A stretch of 7,237 nucleotides of DNA, from NCBI GenBank assembly GCA_947175805.1, contig CAMWOF010000119.1, forward strand, positions 1 through 7,237. The letters are read 5' to 3'. The translations under genes and the position numbers were made by a program. The stretch is from an uncultured Clostridiaceae bacterium. GTDB taxonomy: Bacteria; Bacillota; Clostridia; Lachnospirales; Lachnospiraceae. The notes beneath the pieces are model-generated. The model was not told the origin of the DNA and ran no database searches. It saw only the letters and a program-made list of their open reading frames with translations. Below, in pieces: positions 7,001-7,237 of the stretch (the stretch's first letter is position 1; the number at the start of each line of letters is the position of its first letter).

Positions 7001-7237
7001 CGCTCTCAAATGCGATATCTGTAATCGGATTTGTCACCGTCACGCTGCACTCGGCGGTCTTTTTGCCATCTACTGTTGTCACCGTTACTGTTGCTGTACC
7101 GCTTTTCACCGCAATCACAGCTGCCTTGCAGGAATTTTCGCTATCCGGCTCCACAGTCACGATACCTTCCGGTGCAACTGACCATGTAACCTCCTGATTC
7201 CCGGCATCCTCCGGAAGCACCGCAGCCGTCAGCTCAG
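4050..7237 (-). CDS. Large secreted surface protein: BIG2 repeats, beta-helix region and BspA-type LRR (5' end outside)
   Basis: The frame is open to the window edge (ELTAA precedes the GTG-encoded Val at 7220), so the start and any signal peptide lie outside; 1061 residues are visible. Counting that Val as residue 1: BIG2-type Ig domains at about 1-64 (partial), 65-157 and 161-252, with hallmarks such as VLPSDADNKTVTWSI; a fibronectin-III-like domain at 256-344; a Gly/Thr/Val-rich repetitive region at 350-640 with repeated units such as TVTGGTVTIT, probably a parallel beta-helix of the kind annotated as carbohydrate-binding; an InlB-B-like module ending LTAVWT at 655-731; two YTG modules at 736-807 and 812-883; and BspA-like LRR_5 repeats at 936-1017. 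The C-terminus is very Lys-rich and has no LPXTG or membrane anchor, so release or charge-based wall binding is likely. Such proteins are adhesin-like, and the ligand cannot be read from sequence. A UUCG hairpin follows the gene. Confidence 0.88.
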   Translation of the reverse strand, partial: ELTAAVLPEDAGNQEVTWSVAPEGIVTVEPDSENSCKAAVIAVKSGTATVTVTTVDGKKTAECSVTVTNPITDIAFESDSMELAVNEDAVLSYVVTPLDGDKAEVVWTSSDDTVVAISDISALDNSGSGSAGLKGKAKGSADITVTVNVNGREITNTCTVTVVGKKVESVTMMKDGKAVTEADKIEMDAKSSKTLEALKLSAEVLPSDADNKTVTWSIADKSIATIADGTITAHKAGTTKLIAKAGNKTAECTLVVNKISQAAPEITWTTMKRTSNALTIKVNDNADADNTSGVLEYTKDEGSTWQTVPEDRVILLTGLEAFTAYGLQVRLKGDDVYEASDIAAEVYEKYTLVEDAYTIDISKLPDENYIDALRTAEETGEGHQTVDFSITDMTLTLKDSAAVHEEGYVITGNNPKITVVVPDGVKAVTLDSVTCKGIVTNGNQALELTITGDNHVIEAVTTNADSEVTIQGSGSLDTKLICGVTSAEDTALAPKGGLTIAGGTVNVTGTEDDSITIGDMTVTSTTSASIAVDTLTVTGGMLNVTNPNAEGVGIQAGTITVTGGTVTITSEGTAIEAGDSVTISGGDVTLIVTGEDTKAVVSAENEISLIGGTVSTVKPEGNTEIFDFSVGDDGKIVVDGVELQGTPSYSKTPVDKDGHEVKYITVKFVESGKAEPLLVLSRKTGSVLDLSEYLKDYAVSKAGYELTWSADGKTYQHTDKVTLGNMDCTLTAVWTKLAVSMEDVTAAAVPDQTYTGSAICPKPVLTCNGATLTEGTDYTLSYQNNINVGAAVITATGQGAFTGSKTIAFTIQPKALDGITVQAPGEQPYTGKAITPAPEVYDGSVRLEENKDYTVAYRNNINAGAATVIVTGMGNYTGEKSAEFRIVIRKNATYTVGNYKYKVTNASLGGKGTVTLTKVAKKSKTVNIGNTVNIGGVSFKITAIGAKAFKGNKKMTTLKIGKNVTTIGANAFYGCIKLKTATIGSGVKKIGKKAFYNCKAMTKLTISSKKLTKKKIGAGAFTKMGAKNYKKLTVKVPKSKLKAYKKMLQSKGLSKKAKIKK
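4170..4415 (-). repeat. Four BspA-type leucine-rich repeat units (in the surface-protein gene)
   Basis: Units of about 23 residues: ITAIGAKAFKG... (936), VTTIGANAFYG... (959), VKKIGKKAFYN... (982) and a degenerate KKKIGAGAFTK (1008). The constant core is IGxxAF followed by a variable strand such as TTLKIG. This is the LRR_5 signature found in secreted proteins of gut and oral bacteria. Confidence 0.8.
4572..5015 (-). repeat. Tandem pair of YTG-type beta-sandwich modules (in the surface-protein gene)
   Basis: Two protein-level repeats of about 72 residues. Shared marks are YTG near the start, DYTxxYxNNINxGAA in the middle and TGxGxxTGxKxxxFxI at the end. Similar modules occur in tandem in many clostridial surface proteins, usually as spacers holding a functional domain away from the cell. 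Confidence 0.75.

Noticed and set aside
6466..7197. A 243-codon open frame on the plus strand
   Set aside because: It is the antisense shadow of the BIG2 domains. Its Val/Ser/Thr/Pro-rich composition mirrors the repetitive Thr/Val/Ala codons of the real gene; it has no recognisable domain.

Overview
The window looks like chromosomal DNA of a gut-type Lachnospiraceae/Clostridia (Bacillota). This is inferred from four things: moderate GC; strong AGGAGG-type ribosome binding sites; a small Cys-rich DUF6472-type protein; and a large secreted protein that combines BIG2 Ig-like domains with BspA-type leucine-rich repeats. No rRNA, tRNA, CRISPR array, phage gene or transposase gene is visible.

Layout. 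Positions 1-416 (+) are the C-terminal 137 codons of a formate/nitrite-family (FNT) channel. It converges across about 30 bp on a minus-strand block. Read in transcription order (right to left), that block is: (i) 7237-4050, a very large secreted multidomain surface protein whose 5' end lies outside the window, closed by a UUCG-tetraloop hairpin; (ii) 4049-3935, an intergenic gap holding that hairpin and a partial copy of a dispersed repeat; (iii) 3934-3332, a Maa/LacA-type sugar O-acetyltransferase; (iv) 3329-1797, a lipoprotein with RsiV/PdaC-like DUF4163-DUF3298 regions, starting 2 nt after the acetyltransferase stop; (v) 1796-1516, a 281-bp gap filled mostly by a ~211-bp palindromic element flanked by 13-bp direct repeats; (vi) 1515-607, a DUF368 (PopT-type) polyprenyl-phosphate translocase; (vii) 629-447, the DUF6472-type small protein, overlapping the end of the DUF368 gene by 23 nt.

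How the genes fit together. Two tight pairs are visible: acetyltransferase plus lipoprotein, and DUF368 plus DUF6472. Both are arranged for translational coupling. Several products act at the cell envelope: an undecaprenyl-phosphate carrier flippase, a surface lipoprotein related to lysozyme-binding and peptidoglycan-deacetylase proteins, and a secreted adhesin-like protein. A shared envelope role is an inference from neighbourhood only.

The most unusual content is non-coding. The 1543-1753 element has inverted termini, nested internal palindromes and flanking direct repeats, as expected of a MITE-like non-autonomous element. One of its ends recurs at 3966-4012 with 40 of 47 positions identical and no gaps. 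I found no clear new protein system. The dispersed palindromic repeat family is the best candidate for something undescribed.
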